From Nitrososphaeraceae archaeon (GTDB lineage Archaea; Thermoproteota; Nitrososphaeria; Nitrososphaerales; Nitrososphaeraceae): DNA of 6,748 nucleotides. Shown piece by piece: positions 1 through 6,247 of this stretch (within the stretch, counting starts at the first letter, position 1; every line of letters begins with the position of its first letter). The position numbers were made by a program, and so were the translations under genes. The notes beneath the pieces were generated by a model, which was not told where the DNA came from, did no database searches, and saw only the letters and a list, made by a program, of their open reading frames with translations. Location of the stretch: NCBI GenBank assembly GCA_025922715.1, contig JAICHH010000097.1, positions 1 through 6,748 on the forward strand. The letters run 5' to 3'.

Positions 1-168
1 CCAAAGTGTATATAGACAATAGAAAATTTAATTTGACTCATTGTAAGTTATCATAAATTTTAAGAAAAAAATAGCTGACAGATATTATTTAACATTATTG
101 ACCATAAGAGGAAACATTGTATAAGAGCACAATTAATAAGGTAATAATTTCCGATTTAACAATTCTAG

Positions 169-180
169 TTAATATATTTT
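169..180 (+). promoter_or_regulatory. TATA-like box for the glycosyltransferase gene
   Basis: The tract TTAATATATTTT begins 29 nt upstream of the ATG at 198. That is the distance expected when an archaeal transcript starts at or within a few bases of the start codon. There is no Shine-Dalgarno-like sequence between this box and the ATG, which fits a leaderless mRNA. The region is AT-rich throughout, so similar tracts also occur by chance. Confidence 0.4.
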
Positions 181-197
181 ATTGTATTATTAATATC

Positions 198-1451
198 ATG
201 AAGAACAATATTAAAATTATCCATGAAGACCTAAATGCTGGTGGCGGAAGTGAACGCCTAACCATAACTATGATGGAGGCATTAAATGAAATGGGTTTTA
301 ATATTGATTTAGAAACTATAACAACTCCTGATTGGAATAAAATTAAGAAATGGTATGGACAATTTTCCTTAAAAATAGAAAAAATAAAAAAAATAGATCT
401 ATCCAATGTTTTTGGCTTATTTGAAAACGGAAATGACAATAGGAAACAAATATCATTTAAAGAAGAAGAAAAATATACATTAATAATAAATGCTCATGGA
501 GATATCTTACCATATTATAATTCTAATAACCATAGAACATTAAAATCAAAGATAATTACATATTGCCATTATCCTCTAACTCCTAGATTGATCCATCATG
601 GATCTTATAAAAAATTTTTATTCAAATTTCTACAGAATAGTACCCTTGATCATGAACGTAACTTCCATTTGAAAGAAAAAGAATTACTATACAAGATATT
701 ATCAACTTATGATCTTATGATGAGAAATACAATAATTGTAACAAACTCTCAATTTAGCAAGCAGGCAATAGAAAATTACTATGGAAAAGTAGTTTTCTCT
801 ATACTAAATCCACCTGTTGATATCGAAACTTACAGCAAGGTTGCTTTGAACAATACAGCAAGAGAGAATACAATAATTGTTATCGCAAGGTATAGTCCAG
901 ATAAAAAAATAGAAACAGCTATTAAAATAGCACGAAACTTATACAAATTCATTCCAGATTTTAAAATGATTATTATTGGAAATATACTTTCAGATAATTA
1001 TGACTATTATAGATATTTACAATCTCTAATAGGCATCTATAGATTAAATGCGAATGTAAAATTACAGTTAAACGTTCCACTTAATAATGTTTTAAAATTA
1101 ATGGCAAGATCAAAGATTTTATTACATCCAACCTTAGAGGAACCATTTGGTATATCTGTAGCAGAAGGAATGAGTGCTGGATTAATTCCCGTTGTTCCAT
1201 TCAAAGGAGGAAATACTGAATTTGTTCCAGCGCGGTTCCATTTTAAAAGTGAAGAAGAGGCTGTAAAAATAATAATTGATGCAATGAAAATATCAGTTGA
1301 GGACAGATTAAAACTCAGCAAATTCCCTAATATTTTTTCAGTACACAACTTTAAAACTAATTTGCAAGAAATAATTCAAAATATGGTAGAAAAGGAACTA
1401 GCTATATCATCCCCACAAATTAAAAATAAAAATACAATCAATAGAAATTAG
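198..1451 (+). CDS. GT4-family glycosyltransferase, ALG11-like
   Basis: Predicted 417-residue retaining GT-B glycosyltransferase that would transfer a sugar from a nucleotide-sugar donor. Visible motifs are an N-terminal glycine-rich loop in NAGGGSERL (13-21), YCHYP (122-126), TNSQFS (182-187), NPPVD (204-208), IARYSPDKK (229-237) with the donor-phosphate-binding Arg231 and Lys236, and the family E-x7-E signature (Glu315, Glu323) within EPFGISVAE, followed by a GG in a loop near 337. The NAGGGxER loop combined with the xHYP motif resembles eukaryotic ALG11, the dolichol-linked alpha-1,2-mannosyltransferase. A role in N-glycan or surface-glycan assembly is therefore a reasonable inference, but the substrate is not determined. 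The length fits GT4. ATG 198 is chosen because the conserved fold begins at once and a TATA-like box sits 29 nt upstream. A TTG at 117 would add 27 mostly hydrophobic residues. No other glycan gene is adjacent. The GT4 assignment is firm; the ALG11 likeness is moderate. Confidence 0.9.
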   Translation: MKNNIKIIHEDLNAGGGSERLTITMMEALNEMGFNIDLETITTPDWNKIKKWYGQFSLKIEKIKKIDLSNVFGLFENGNDNRKQISFKEEEKYTLIINAHGDILPYYNSNNHRTLKSKIITYCHYPLTPRLIHHGSYKKFLFKFLQNSTLDHERNFHLKEKELLYKILSTYDLMMRNTIIVTNSQFSKQAIENYYGKVVFSILNPPVDIETYSKVALNNTARENTIIVIARYSPDKKIETAIKIARNLYKFIPDFKMIIIGNILSDNYDYYRYLQSLIGIYRLNANVKLQLNVPLNNVLKLMARSKILLHPTLEEPFGISVAEGMSAGLIPVVPFKGGNTEFVPARFHFKSEEEAVKIIIDAMKISVEDRLKLSKFPNIFSVHNFKTNLQEIIQNMVEKELAISSPQIKNKNTINRN

Positions 1452-1699
1452 TTAATATTTTTGTATCCAAAAACTTGAATGAAAAATGATTGAACTCAAT
1501 AAAACAATTCAGAGATCGTGTTTATATAATAGATTTAGAGAAATATAGGATGATTTAATTTATAAATATAAAGATTTGTAAACATACATTTCTAATAATA
1601 AGTGAAAAATTCCAAAACAGGATCAAAGACCATAAAAGTGAATATTTACTCTGATTATAATTTGTTAGCCATATATTAAGAAAACACAATTTGTGACGC

Positions 1700-1800
1700 T
1701 CTTACAGTTTTGAGATTCTATAAATCTTATAATCTTCGTTCAATCTCATTCGTACATGAATTCACAGCTCACGCGTTTAACGGTAATGAGTTTAATTCAA
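1700..1800 (+). ncRNA. Candidate structured RNA with two stem-loops
   Basis: Two stem-loops lie side by side. The first pairs TGAGATT (1711-1717) with AATCTCA (1742-1748). The second pairs TGAATT (1757-1762) with AATTCA (1794-1799), and inside it CTCA (1768-1771) pairs with TGAG (1787-1790). The patch has more G and C than its flanks. A TATA-like ATATATTA at 1671-1678 would place a transcription start near 1700. It is not a tRNA: TTCAATC at 1739 resembles a T-loop but has no matching T-stem. Stems of 6-7 bp arise often by chance in AT-rich DNA, so this is only a candidate, and the strand is inferred from the TATA-like box. Confidence 0.2.
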
Positions 1801-2063
1801 GTATAAATAAATGTTAGAATATTTAGTATTTAGAAAAAAAATTTATCATTGACATTACGGTGGTAAAAAACTTTCAGATTCTTTTAATTAAATCATAATA
1901 GTAATAGTAAAACTTATTAATACATTAAATGGTAATAAAATTTTAATCTTATTATAATATAATTTTCTTGGATCTATGAATATTTTTAATTAGGCAAAAT
2001 ATTTAAAATAAGTAATATTCCACCTCCTTTAAAAAAATGATTATAGTTTATTTAGCATTGGAA

Positions 2064-2070
2064 TTAAATA
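2064..2070 (+). promoter_or_regulatory. TATA-like box for the alpha/beta hydrolase gene
   Basis: TTAAATA begins exactly 33 nt before the TTG start at 2097, the distance expected if transcription starts at the start codon. The same heptamer at the same distance precedes the TPR gene. No Shine-Dalgarno sequence lies between the box and the start, which supports a leaderless transcript and the choice of TTG. Confidence 0.4.
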
Positions 2071-2096
2071 TCAGTCCATATCAATAAACATGATAT

Positions 2097-2897
2097 TTGG
2101 TTAATGTCCATTTAAGTAAGAATGTAGAGGTTGATAAATATTTCATACGGTATTATGATATCTTTAATTGTAGTTCGGATCGACCTACTATTTTACTTTT
2201 ACATGGGTTAGGAGGATCAGCTGAGAGATGGACAAAAATCATTCCATCTTTGTCATCAAAGTATAGGCTAATTATTCCTGATATTATTGGATTCGGCTAT
2301 AGTGAAAAACCACATGTAGAATATACAGTAGATTTTTTTATTGATTTCTTAAAAAAATTTCTAAATATCTTAAATATATCTGATGTTATTATCATGGGAT
2401 CATCCTTTGGAGGATTACTTGCTTTAGAATTCGCTATAAAATATAACAATATGGTTAAAAAGTTAATTCTAGTCTCTCCTGCTGGCATGATGAGATATGT
2501 TTCAGCCACTCTGAAACATTATATTTCTGCGGCATTATATCCTACCTATGAAAATGTTTTGAGGGCATATAAAGAAATGGTATATGATTCAACAATCAAT
2601 ACCGAGGAATCTATTCTCGATTTCATTAATAGGATGAACTTACAAAATTCAAAGTATGCGTTTATGTCTACCTTAATGGGATTTAATGATCATCCAAATT
2701 TGAAGGATCGGTTAAAAATTGACATTCCTACTTTAATTATTTGGGGAAGATATGATAAATTAATCCCAGTACGATATGCAAAAAAGTTTAAAATTCCAAA
2801 TAGTAAAATTGTTATACTGGACCAATGTGGACACTACCCTCATCTGGAAAAAACAGAGGTTTTCACTAAATCAGTAATGAAATTTTTAGACAAATAA
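2097..2897 (+). CDS. Alpha/beta-fold hydrolase
   Basis: Predicted 266-residue cytoplasmic serine hydrolase of the alpha/beta-hydrolase (Abhydrolase_1) superfamily. The oxyanion-hole motif HGLGG is at 36-40, and PDIIGFGYSEKP (61-72) is typical of the family. The nucleophile elbow GSSFGG (101-106) puts the catalytic serine at 103. The acid is probably Asp220 in WGRYDKLIPV, and the catalytic histidine is His246 in CGHYPHLEK. The triad is complete and the length is normal. Residues about 130-195 form the variable cap that sets substrate choice. Family members include esterases, C-C bond hydrolases and haloperoxidase-like enzymes, and the sequence does not tell which. The start is TTG: an in-frame TGA lies at 2091-2093 and the first internal Met is residue 100, beyond the conserved HGLGG. 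An ATG at 2090 is out of frame and leads to a stop after four codons. No signal peptide or membrane segment is visible. It converges on the HAD gene with a 181-nt gap. Confidence 0.92.
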   Translation: MVNVHLSKNVEVDKYFIRYYDIFNCSSDRPTILLLHGLGGSAERWTKIIPSLSSKYRLIIPDIIGFGYSEKPHVEYTVDFFIDFLKKFLNILNISDVIIMGSSFGGLLALEFAIKYNNMVKKLILVSPAGMMRYVSATLKHYISAALYPTYENVLRAYKEMVYDSTINTEESILDFINRMNLQNSKYAFMSTLMGFNDHPNLKDRLKIDIPTLIIWGRYDKLIPVRYAKKFKIPNSKIVILDQCGHYPHLEKTEVFTKSVMKFLDK

Positions 2898-3078
2898 AAT
2901 TATAATTTTGTGATCTCGAATCTTTTATTATTACAAAATCGAAAATGAAATTATAAAGTTATGGTAGGGTATAGATATTGTTAAGAGTATGTATATTCTT
3001 GACCTTATAGGAGTAATATTTTAGGTTAATTTTAAGTTTAATTTATTTATTCTATACTATAATATTTAATTTAACTTT
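2898..3078. terminator. Convergent spacer, probably holding terminators
   Basis: This gap separates two genes that face each other. Just after the hydrolase stop, ATTTTGT (2905-2911) can pair with ACAAAAT (2933-2939), and the stem can be extended inward by about three weaker pairs. The T-rich stretch 3019-3060 would suit archaeal termination of the plus-strand gene. The minus-strand side has no strong T-run. No ORF of note is present. The assignment rests on gene orientation and base composition only. Confidence 0.35.
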
Positions 3079-3963
3079 TTAAATTGACATAGAAGTAAAA
3101 TTGAAATCTTCCTTATATAATTTTATAAGAAAATAGCTTAATTCATTAAATTCAAGACTATAATGTGAATCCAATTTTGTATTTATTCTATCATCAGATT
3201 TTATATTAATTGAAAGATCTGCTTTTCTAAAAGCAGGATTGTCATTTTCTGAATCTCCTAAATAAAGAATGTTTTTATTACTACCTAAATTTAATATTTT
3301 GCGCACTTCCGTTACAACGTTCCCTTTATTACAAGGGATAGAATAGATGTCTAAAAAAGGGTGTGTTAAATAAGTTTGGATATGTAAAGTATTAGTTGAG
3401 GGCGAATTTTTTTTTATATATTCATAAATTTTATCAGTGATTCGAGGTTCAATATTCATTTTATAATTTTCCCATTTTAATAAATGTCTATAGTCAAAAG
3501 AAACTCCTGCGAGTATCTTCTCTTTATGGGTATATTTTCTTAAGATTTTTATATCATGAAATTTGTTAGCAATTACTGAAGTTAAATCTTCTATCATGTC
3601 TGAATTTTCAATTAATTTTTCTTTTTGTTTAATACCATATCTATGTAAATTAGTGTGTGTAATTCCATTTTTAAAATCTATTGAATCAGAACTCTCTTCG
3701 TAATTGAAGTTATAGTTAAATTCTTCAGTATTTTTTTGGAAAAGAAAGGTTTCAAGACCCATTATAGAAGAAATAATGACAGCAAAGTTAACACATGAAT
3801 CTAAAAAGTGAAAGTCCTTGCTTGATACTATGCAAACAGGAATAAATTTCGAAATATCAAGTAAGATATTATGAAGATCTTCTGGAAGAGAATTACTTAA
3901 AGTTATAGAAGAGGTAGGACAAAGAGTTCCATCATAATCGGAAAGTATCGCTGAGATTTTCAT
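3079..3963 (-). CDS. HAD-superfamily phosphatase (class IIB-like)
   Basis: Predicted 294-residue Mg2+-dependent phosphohydrolase with all four HAD motifs. Motif I is SDYDGTL with nucleophile Asp9 and acid/base Asp11. Motif II is VSSKD (46-50) with Ser47 or Ser48. Motif III is Lys213 in CNKGNVV. Motif IV is LGDSENDNPAF (235-245) with metal ligands Asp237 and Asp241. The large insert between motifs II and III (about 65-205) is placed as in C2-capped HAD-IIB enzymes such as sucrose-phosphate, trehalose-phosphate and Cof-type phosphatases. The DYDGTL form is reminiscent of trehalose-6-phosphate phosphatases, whereas GDSENDNPAF is more Cof/SPP-like, so a sugar or sugar-alcohol phosphate is a plausible but unproven substrate. 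No membrane segment or signal peptide is visible. The ATG at 3963 is followed within eight codons by motif I and has a TATA-like box 25-29 nt upstream. The gene stands alone and converges with the hydrolase. The superfamily is certain; the substrate is unknown. Confidence 0.92.
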   Translation of the reverse strand: MKISAILSDYDGTLCPTSSITLSNSLPEDLHNILLDISKFIPVCIVSSKDFHFLDSCVNFAVIISSIMGLETFLFQKNTEEFNYNFNYEESSDSIDFKNGITHTNLHRYGIKQKEKLIENSDMIEDLTSVIANKFHDIKILRKYTHKEKILAGVSFDYRHLLKWENYKMNIEPRITDKIYEYIKKNSPSTNTLHIQTYLTHPFLDIYSIPCNKGNVVTEVRKILNLGSNKNILYLGDSENDNPAFRKADLSINIKSDDRINTKLDSHYSLEFNELSYFLIKLYKEDFNFTSMSI

Positions 3964-3983
3964 AAATTTATATGTTTTTTGTC

Positions 3984-3993
3984 AAATATATAC
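3984..3993 (-). promoter_or_regulatory. TATA-like box for the HAD phosphatase gene
   Basis: On the minus strand GTATATATTT is centred about 25 nt upstream of the ATG at 3963, the normal archaeal TATA spacing for a transcript that begins at the start codon. A second A/T-rich stretch (TATAAATT, about 3965-3972) lies too close to the ATG to act as its TATA box. No ribosome binding site is seen. Confidence 0.45.
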
Positions 3994-4023
3994 TATTTAG
4001 AAGAATAAATTTATTGTGTTATT

Positions 4024-4062
4024 ATTCCTTAAAGTTATAAGTATTACAATAAGGAATGTAAT
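4024..4062. repeat. Nested inverted repeats upstream of the HAD gene
   Basis: ATTCCTTA (4024-4031) is the exact reverse complement of TAAGGAAT (4050-4057), with an 18-nt spacer. Overlapping this, ATTACA (4043-4048) pairs with TGTAAT (4057-4062), and ATTACAAT (4043-4050) also matches ATTGTAAT at 4083-4090. These alternatives cannot all form at once. They lie 60-130 nt upstream of the phosphatase start, so they could be an operator or an RNA-level structure. In such AT-rich DNA chance is also possible. Confidence 0.3.
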
Positions 4063-4145
4063 CATTACTATATTATAGGTGTATTGTAATATTATTCTCT
4101 TTGCCAATATATGTAGGTTTATCATATATTATAAACTTGGAAAAT

Positions 4146-4177
4146 TAAGCCTGTTGTATTTTGATTTAACAGGTTTA
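4146..4177. repeat. Ten-base-pair hairpin
   Basis: TAAGCCTGTT (4146-4155) pairs with AACAGGTTTA (4168-4177) around a 12-nt loop, with one G-T pair and the rest Watson-Crick. It is the strongest stem in the window. There is no T-tract after it on the plus strand, so it does not look like an intrinsic terminator. It sits 20 nt before a possible gene remnant. It could be a mobile-element end, an operator or an RNA structure, and the sequence does not decide between these. Confidence 0.35.
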
Positions 4178-4197
4178 TACTTACAGATGTAAAGTGA

Positions 4198-4447
4198 TTT
4201 TATAAATATGTTCCTGAATTCAACAGTAAAAGATTTAGAAATATAATTGATAGATTTTTAATACTAAAAGGAGCTTCTCTAGATTCGTTAAGAGGCAACA
4301 TCTTTATAAGAATATACAGTAAATTATCTTGATAACAATATCTTTAGAAGTCCCATAATCCTTCTTCATACCTTTTTTAAAAACGATTATCCAAGAAGAA
4401 GAAAAGTTAACATAAATATTAGTGATAGAGGTGGCGAGAGTAATTAA
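4198..4447 (+). pseudogene. Possible frameshifted gene remnant, unrecognised
   Basis: Two overlapping open stretches read like protein. The first (4198-4332) has no ATG, GTG or TTG and encodes a piece containing YVPEFNSKRFRNIIDRFLI followed by KGASLDSLRG. The second, shifted by +1 and open from 4310 to the TAA at 4445-4447, contains YLDNNIFRSPIILLHTFFKN, then DYPRRRKVNINISDRGGES. A single frameshift near 4310 would join them into one product of about 80 residues. An in-frame TGA (4195-4197) precedes the first piece, and about ten more codons before that are also open. I do not recognise a family. The composition (charged and polar residues with clear hydrophobic blocks, few rare residues) is more coding-like than nearby spacer, but the pieces are short enough to be chance. 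Confidence 0.22.
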
Positions 4448-4714
4448 GTAAATTCTTCTTTTTTATAAATAGCTATCACAAAACGACTAATAGAATATTT
4501 CGGTACCAACGAATATTAAATTTATTACAATCATAACATCCATGAATATCAAGAACAATAATAAAAAGAGAAGACTTACAATAACAACAAATTAAGATCC
4601 AAAAATGTGTATTATTGATATATACACCATTGTAAAAACATTTATATTTTCCCATCAAAGTTTAAAGCCTATTTTAAGGATCAATGTATTAAATTTGGCA
4701 GAATATAGGTGTGC

Positions 4715-4721
4715 TTAAATA
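4715..4721 (+). promoter_or_regulatory. TATA-like box for the TPR gene
   Basis: TTAAATA begins exactly 33 nt before the TTG at 4748, the same heptamer and spacing as for the hydrolase gene. This favours TTG 4748 over the internal ATG at 4859, which has no comparable box upstream. No Shine-Dalgarno sequence is present. Confidence 0.4.
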
Positions 4722-4747
4722 CGGATATTTAGATTATAGTATTATTA

Positions 4748-5965
4748 TTGAAGGATCAAATAGATGGATTAAATAATAATAATGACAGAGAGCAGCCCAA
4801 GGATATTCTGGAAGAAGAGCCTTTATTTACCGAAAAAGATGACAAATCCTCGTATTCAATGAACGAGTTACCCTCTAATGAATTGATAGAATACGAAAAA
4901 GCTCTTGAACTTATAGACAAACTCTTAATGGTCAATCCAGATGATCCTAAATTATATTATGAGAAAGGATTCTTCTTCGAATTAGCGCAGAAATACAATG
5001 ACGCAGTAAAATCCTTTGACCAAGCATTGAATCTTGATAAAAATTATTTTGAAGCATGGTATAGAAAGGGTCTTGCACTTAACAATCTAGAAAAATACCA
5101 TGACGCAGTAAAATCCTTTGACCAAGCATTAATTATTAAACCTAGGAATATTAATGCTTTAAATGAAAAAGGATATTCTTTAAACAAAATTGGCCTTTAT
5201 GAGAAAGCTGCTGAATCTTACGAAAAAGTTTTGCAAACCAATCCAGATGATATACGTGCCTTAAATAATAAAGGTGTTGCATTAGCTAATAGTAATAAAG
5301 CCAAAGATGCCCTTTATTACTATGATCTAGCATTAAGTATAAAACCCGACGACATCAATGCTTTAACCAATAAAGGTGTTGCACTTGCCAGTCTAGGGCA
5401 ATATGAAGATGCCATATACTACTATGATCTGACATTAAGTATAAAACCATATGATATTAATGCCTTAAATAATAAAGGTGTTGCACTGGCAGGATTAGGT
5501 AGGTATGATGATGCACTCTACTATTATGATACAGCCATTAACGTAGACTCTGGTGTTCCCAAGACTTATTACAATAAAGGAATTACATTAGCAAATGTTT
5601 CACAATATGTGGAAGCAATAGAATGTTATGATCAAGTATTAAGAATGGATCCTGACTTTGTTGACGCCTATTATAATAAGGCAGTTGCACTTGGTAGTCT
5701 AGGTAAATATGAAGAAGCAATTATTTATTATGATGAAGTAATTTATAGAAATAGTGAATATGTAACTGCATATTATGGAAAAGGTTATTCACTTGATTGT
5801 CTAGAAAGGTATGAGGAAGCAATAAAATGCTATGATCAGGTAATAAGGATAAATCCTGATTACGTAGATGCTTATTATGGAAAAGGAAAAGCTCTTGAAA
5901 AGCTGGGAATGAATTCAGAAGCAACAAAATATTTGACTATAGCAAAGAAACTAAATACCTTTTAA
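4748..5965 (+). CDS. Tetratricopeptide-repeat (TPR) protein
   Basis: Predicted 405-residue soluble protein made almost wholly of TPRs, helical hairpins that stack into a superhelix and bind other proteins. Ten contiguous units of 34 residues run from 67 to 405 (the last has 33). Each shows most of the TPR signature: Gly8, usually in KG; Leu11, often in VAL or SL; Ala20, often in EAI or DAV; tyrosine-rich YYD or CYD at 23-25; and Pro32 in most. Residues 45-66 look like a half repeat that caps the array. Residues 1-44 are rich in Asp, Glu and Asn and probably disordered. No signal peptide, membrane helix or enzymatic domain is seen, so this is an interaction scaffold with unknown partners. The TTG start is supported by a TATA-like box 33 nt upstream; ATG 4859 would remove only the disordered tail. 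Units 1 and 2 share a nearly identical DNA stretch. The gene appears monocistronic. Confidence 0.93.
   Translation: MKDQIDGLNNNNDREQPKDILEEEPLFTEKDDKSSYSMNELPSNELIEYEKALELIDKLLMVNPDDPKLYYEKGFFFELAQKYNDAVKSFDQALNLDKNYFEAWYRKGLALNNLEKYHDAVKSFDQALIIKPRNINALNEKGYSLNKIGLYEKAAESYEKVLQTNPDDIRALNNKGVALANSNKAKDALYYYDLALSIKPDDINALTNKGVALASLGQYEDAIYYYDLTLSIKPYDINALNNKGVALAGLGRYDDALYYYDTAINVDSGVPKTYYNKGITLANVSQYVEAIECYDQVLRMDPDFVDAYYNKAVALGSLGKYEEAIIYYDEVIYRNSEYVTAYYGKGYSLDCLERYEEAIKCYDQVIRINPDYVDAYYGKGKALEKLGMNSEATKYLTIAKKLNTF
4991..5130 (+). repeat. Near-identical DNA shared by TPR units 1 and 2
   Basis: Bases 4991-5028 and 5093-5130 match at 37 of 38 positions, 102 nt (one TPR unit) apart, and the last 31 bases are identical. 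Both encode the second helix beginning DAVKSFDQAL. Elsewhere in the gene a 25-nt identity links units 4 and 6 (5257-5281 and 5461-5485, two units apart). Identity at synonymous sites suggests recent unit duplication or gene conversion, not protein-level selection alone. Confidence 0.85.
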
Positions 5966-6035
5966 CTTCCTACAAATATTTATTTGGTTTATGAAAAATA
6001 ATGTCTTACGTATAGTTTGTAAAAAGTATAGACAA

Positions 6036-6071
6036 ATTTTTTGCAAGATAGTATTTTTATATTTTATTTTT
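6036..6071 (+). terminator. T-rich terminator region after the TPR gene
   Basis: A run of six T (6037-6042) is followed by a strongly T-rich stretch (6054-6071), 70-105 nt after the TPR stop. Archaeal termination relies on such T-tracts without a needed hairpin. The A/T-rich part near 6056-6065 could equally be the TATA box of the following small ORF. Confidence 0.35.
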
Positions 6072-6082
6072 ACTTATGATAT

Positions 6083-6247
6083 ATATTAGAGCTAAATAAA
6101 AAAATTCTTATAGCCCGAAAAACTGTCTATGGAAAATGCCCGAGATGTAGGACCAAAAGTCAATTAGAGGTTATTTCTAATAATCCTGGTAAAGAGAAAT
6201 TTAAATGTAATATATGTTTTCAAATTTTTGGAATTAATGATATGTAA
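6083..6247 (+). CDS. Small CxxC-CxxC zinc-ribbon protein, start unclear
   Basis: An open frame ends at TAA 6245-6247 and encodes a compact zinc ribbon: KCPRC and KCNIC give a Cys-x2-Cys, x19, Cys-x2-Cys pattern with cysteine codons at 6137, 6146, 6206 and 6215. Such one-domain ribbons of about 45-55 residues bind one zinc and act in nucleic-acid or protein contacts; the role here is unknown. The spacing and the KCPRC-to-FKC layout are convincing. The problem is the start: between the upstream in-frame TGA (6077-6079) and the first cysteine there is no ATG, GTG or TTG. The only near-cognate options are ATA 6083, ATT 6104 and ATA 6110. An ATG at 6076 lies in the adjacent frame and would join this one if one base near 6094-6096 were removed. 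The gene may use a rare start, be recently broken, or carry a sequencing error. The given 5' end is tentative. Confidence 0.6.
   Translation: MLELNKKILIARKTVYGKCPRCRTKSQLEVISNNPGKEKFKCNICFQIFGINDM

Larger units (their letters stand above)
1452..2096. other. Long AT-rich intergenic region
   Basis: These 645 nt separate the glycosyltransferase and the hydrolase. A short T-run at 1458-1462, just after the stop codon, could end the upstream transcript. I find no ORF with recognisable homology. The best small one starts at GTG 1602 and stops at 1679 (25 residues, including KVNIYSDYNLL); it looks peptide-like but has no other support. The stretch 1690-1800 is visibly less AT-rich than its surroundings and is listed separately as a possible RNA. 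From about 1800 to 2060 the sequence is simple A/T-rich DNA in which I see nothing. Confidence 0.6.
3964..4747. other. Long intergenic region between divergent genes
   Basis: These 784 nt divide the minus-strand phosphatase from the plus-strand TPR gene. They hold the promoters of both at the two ends, a group of inverted repeats (4024-4090), a hairpin (4146-4177), and two overlapping open stretches that may be the remains of one gene (4198-4447); the last three are listed separately. Between 4448 and 4710 several short frames on both strands look faintly peptide-like, but stops break each of them and no family is recognisable. Confidence 0.55.

Noticed and set aside
1..168. Possible end of an upstream gene at the left edge
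   Set aside because: All frames carry frequent stops and no domain fragment is visible; it is treated as the upstream spacer of the glycosyltransferase.
1602..1679. A 25-residue GTG-start frame in the first long gap
   Set aside because: It reads like a peptide but is very short, with no conserved motif and no well-placed promoter or ribosome binding site.
1735..1750. TTCAATC resembling a tRNA T-loop
   Set aside because: The flanking bases do not form a T-stem, and no acceptor stem, D-arm or anticodon arm can be found around it.
2090..2104. ATG at 2090 as the hydrolase start
   Set aside because: It is out of frame with the hydrolase and meets TAA after four codons; the TTG at 2097 has the expected promoter spacing.
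4476..4658. A 60-codon minus-strand frame rich in cysteine, tyrosine and hydrophobic residues
   Set aside because: It starts at TTG (ATG one codon later) and shows no CxxC pairing, domain or clear promoter. The composition is what AT-rich spacer gives by chance. It was left as intergenic, although the plus strand nearby may hold gene remains.
4748..5965. The tandem TPR-coding DNA as a satellite or CRISPR-like repeat
   Set aside because: The 102-nt periodicity is fully explained by 34-residue protein repeats in one continuous frame, and most units differ at many bases.
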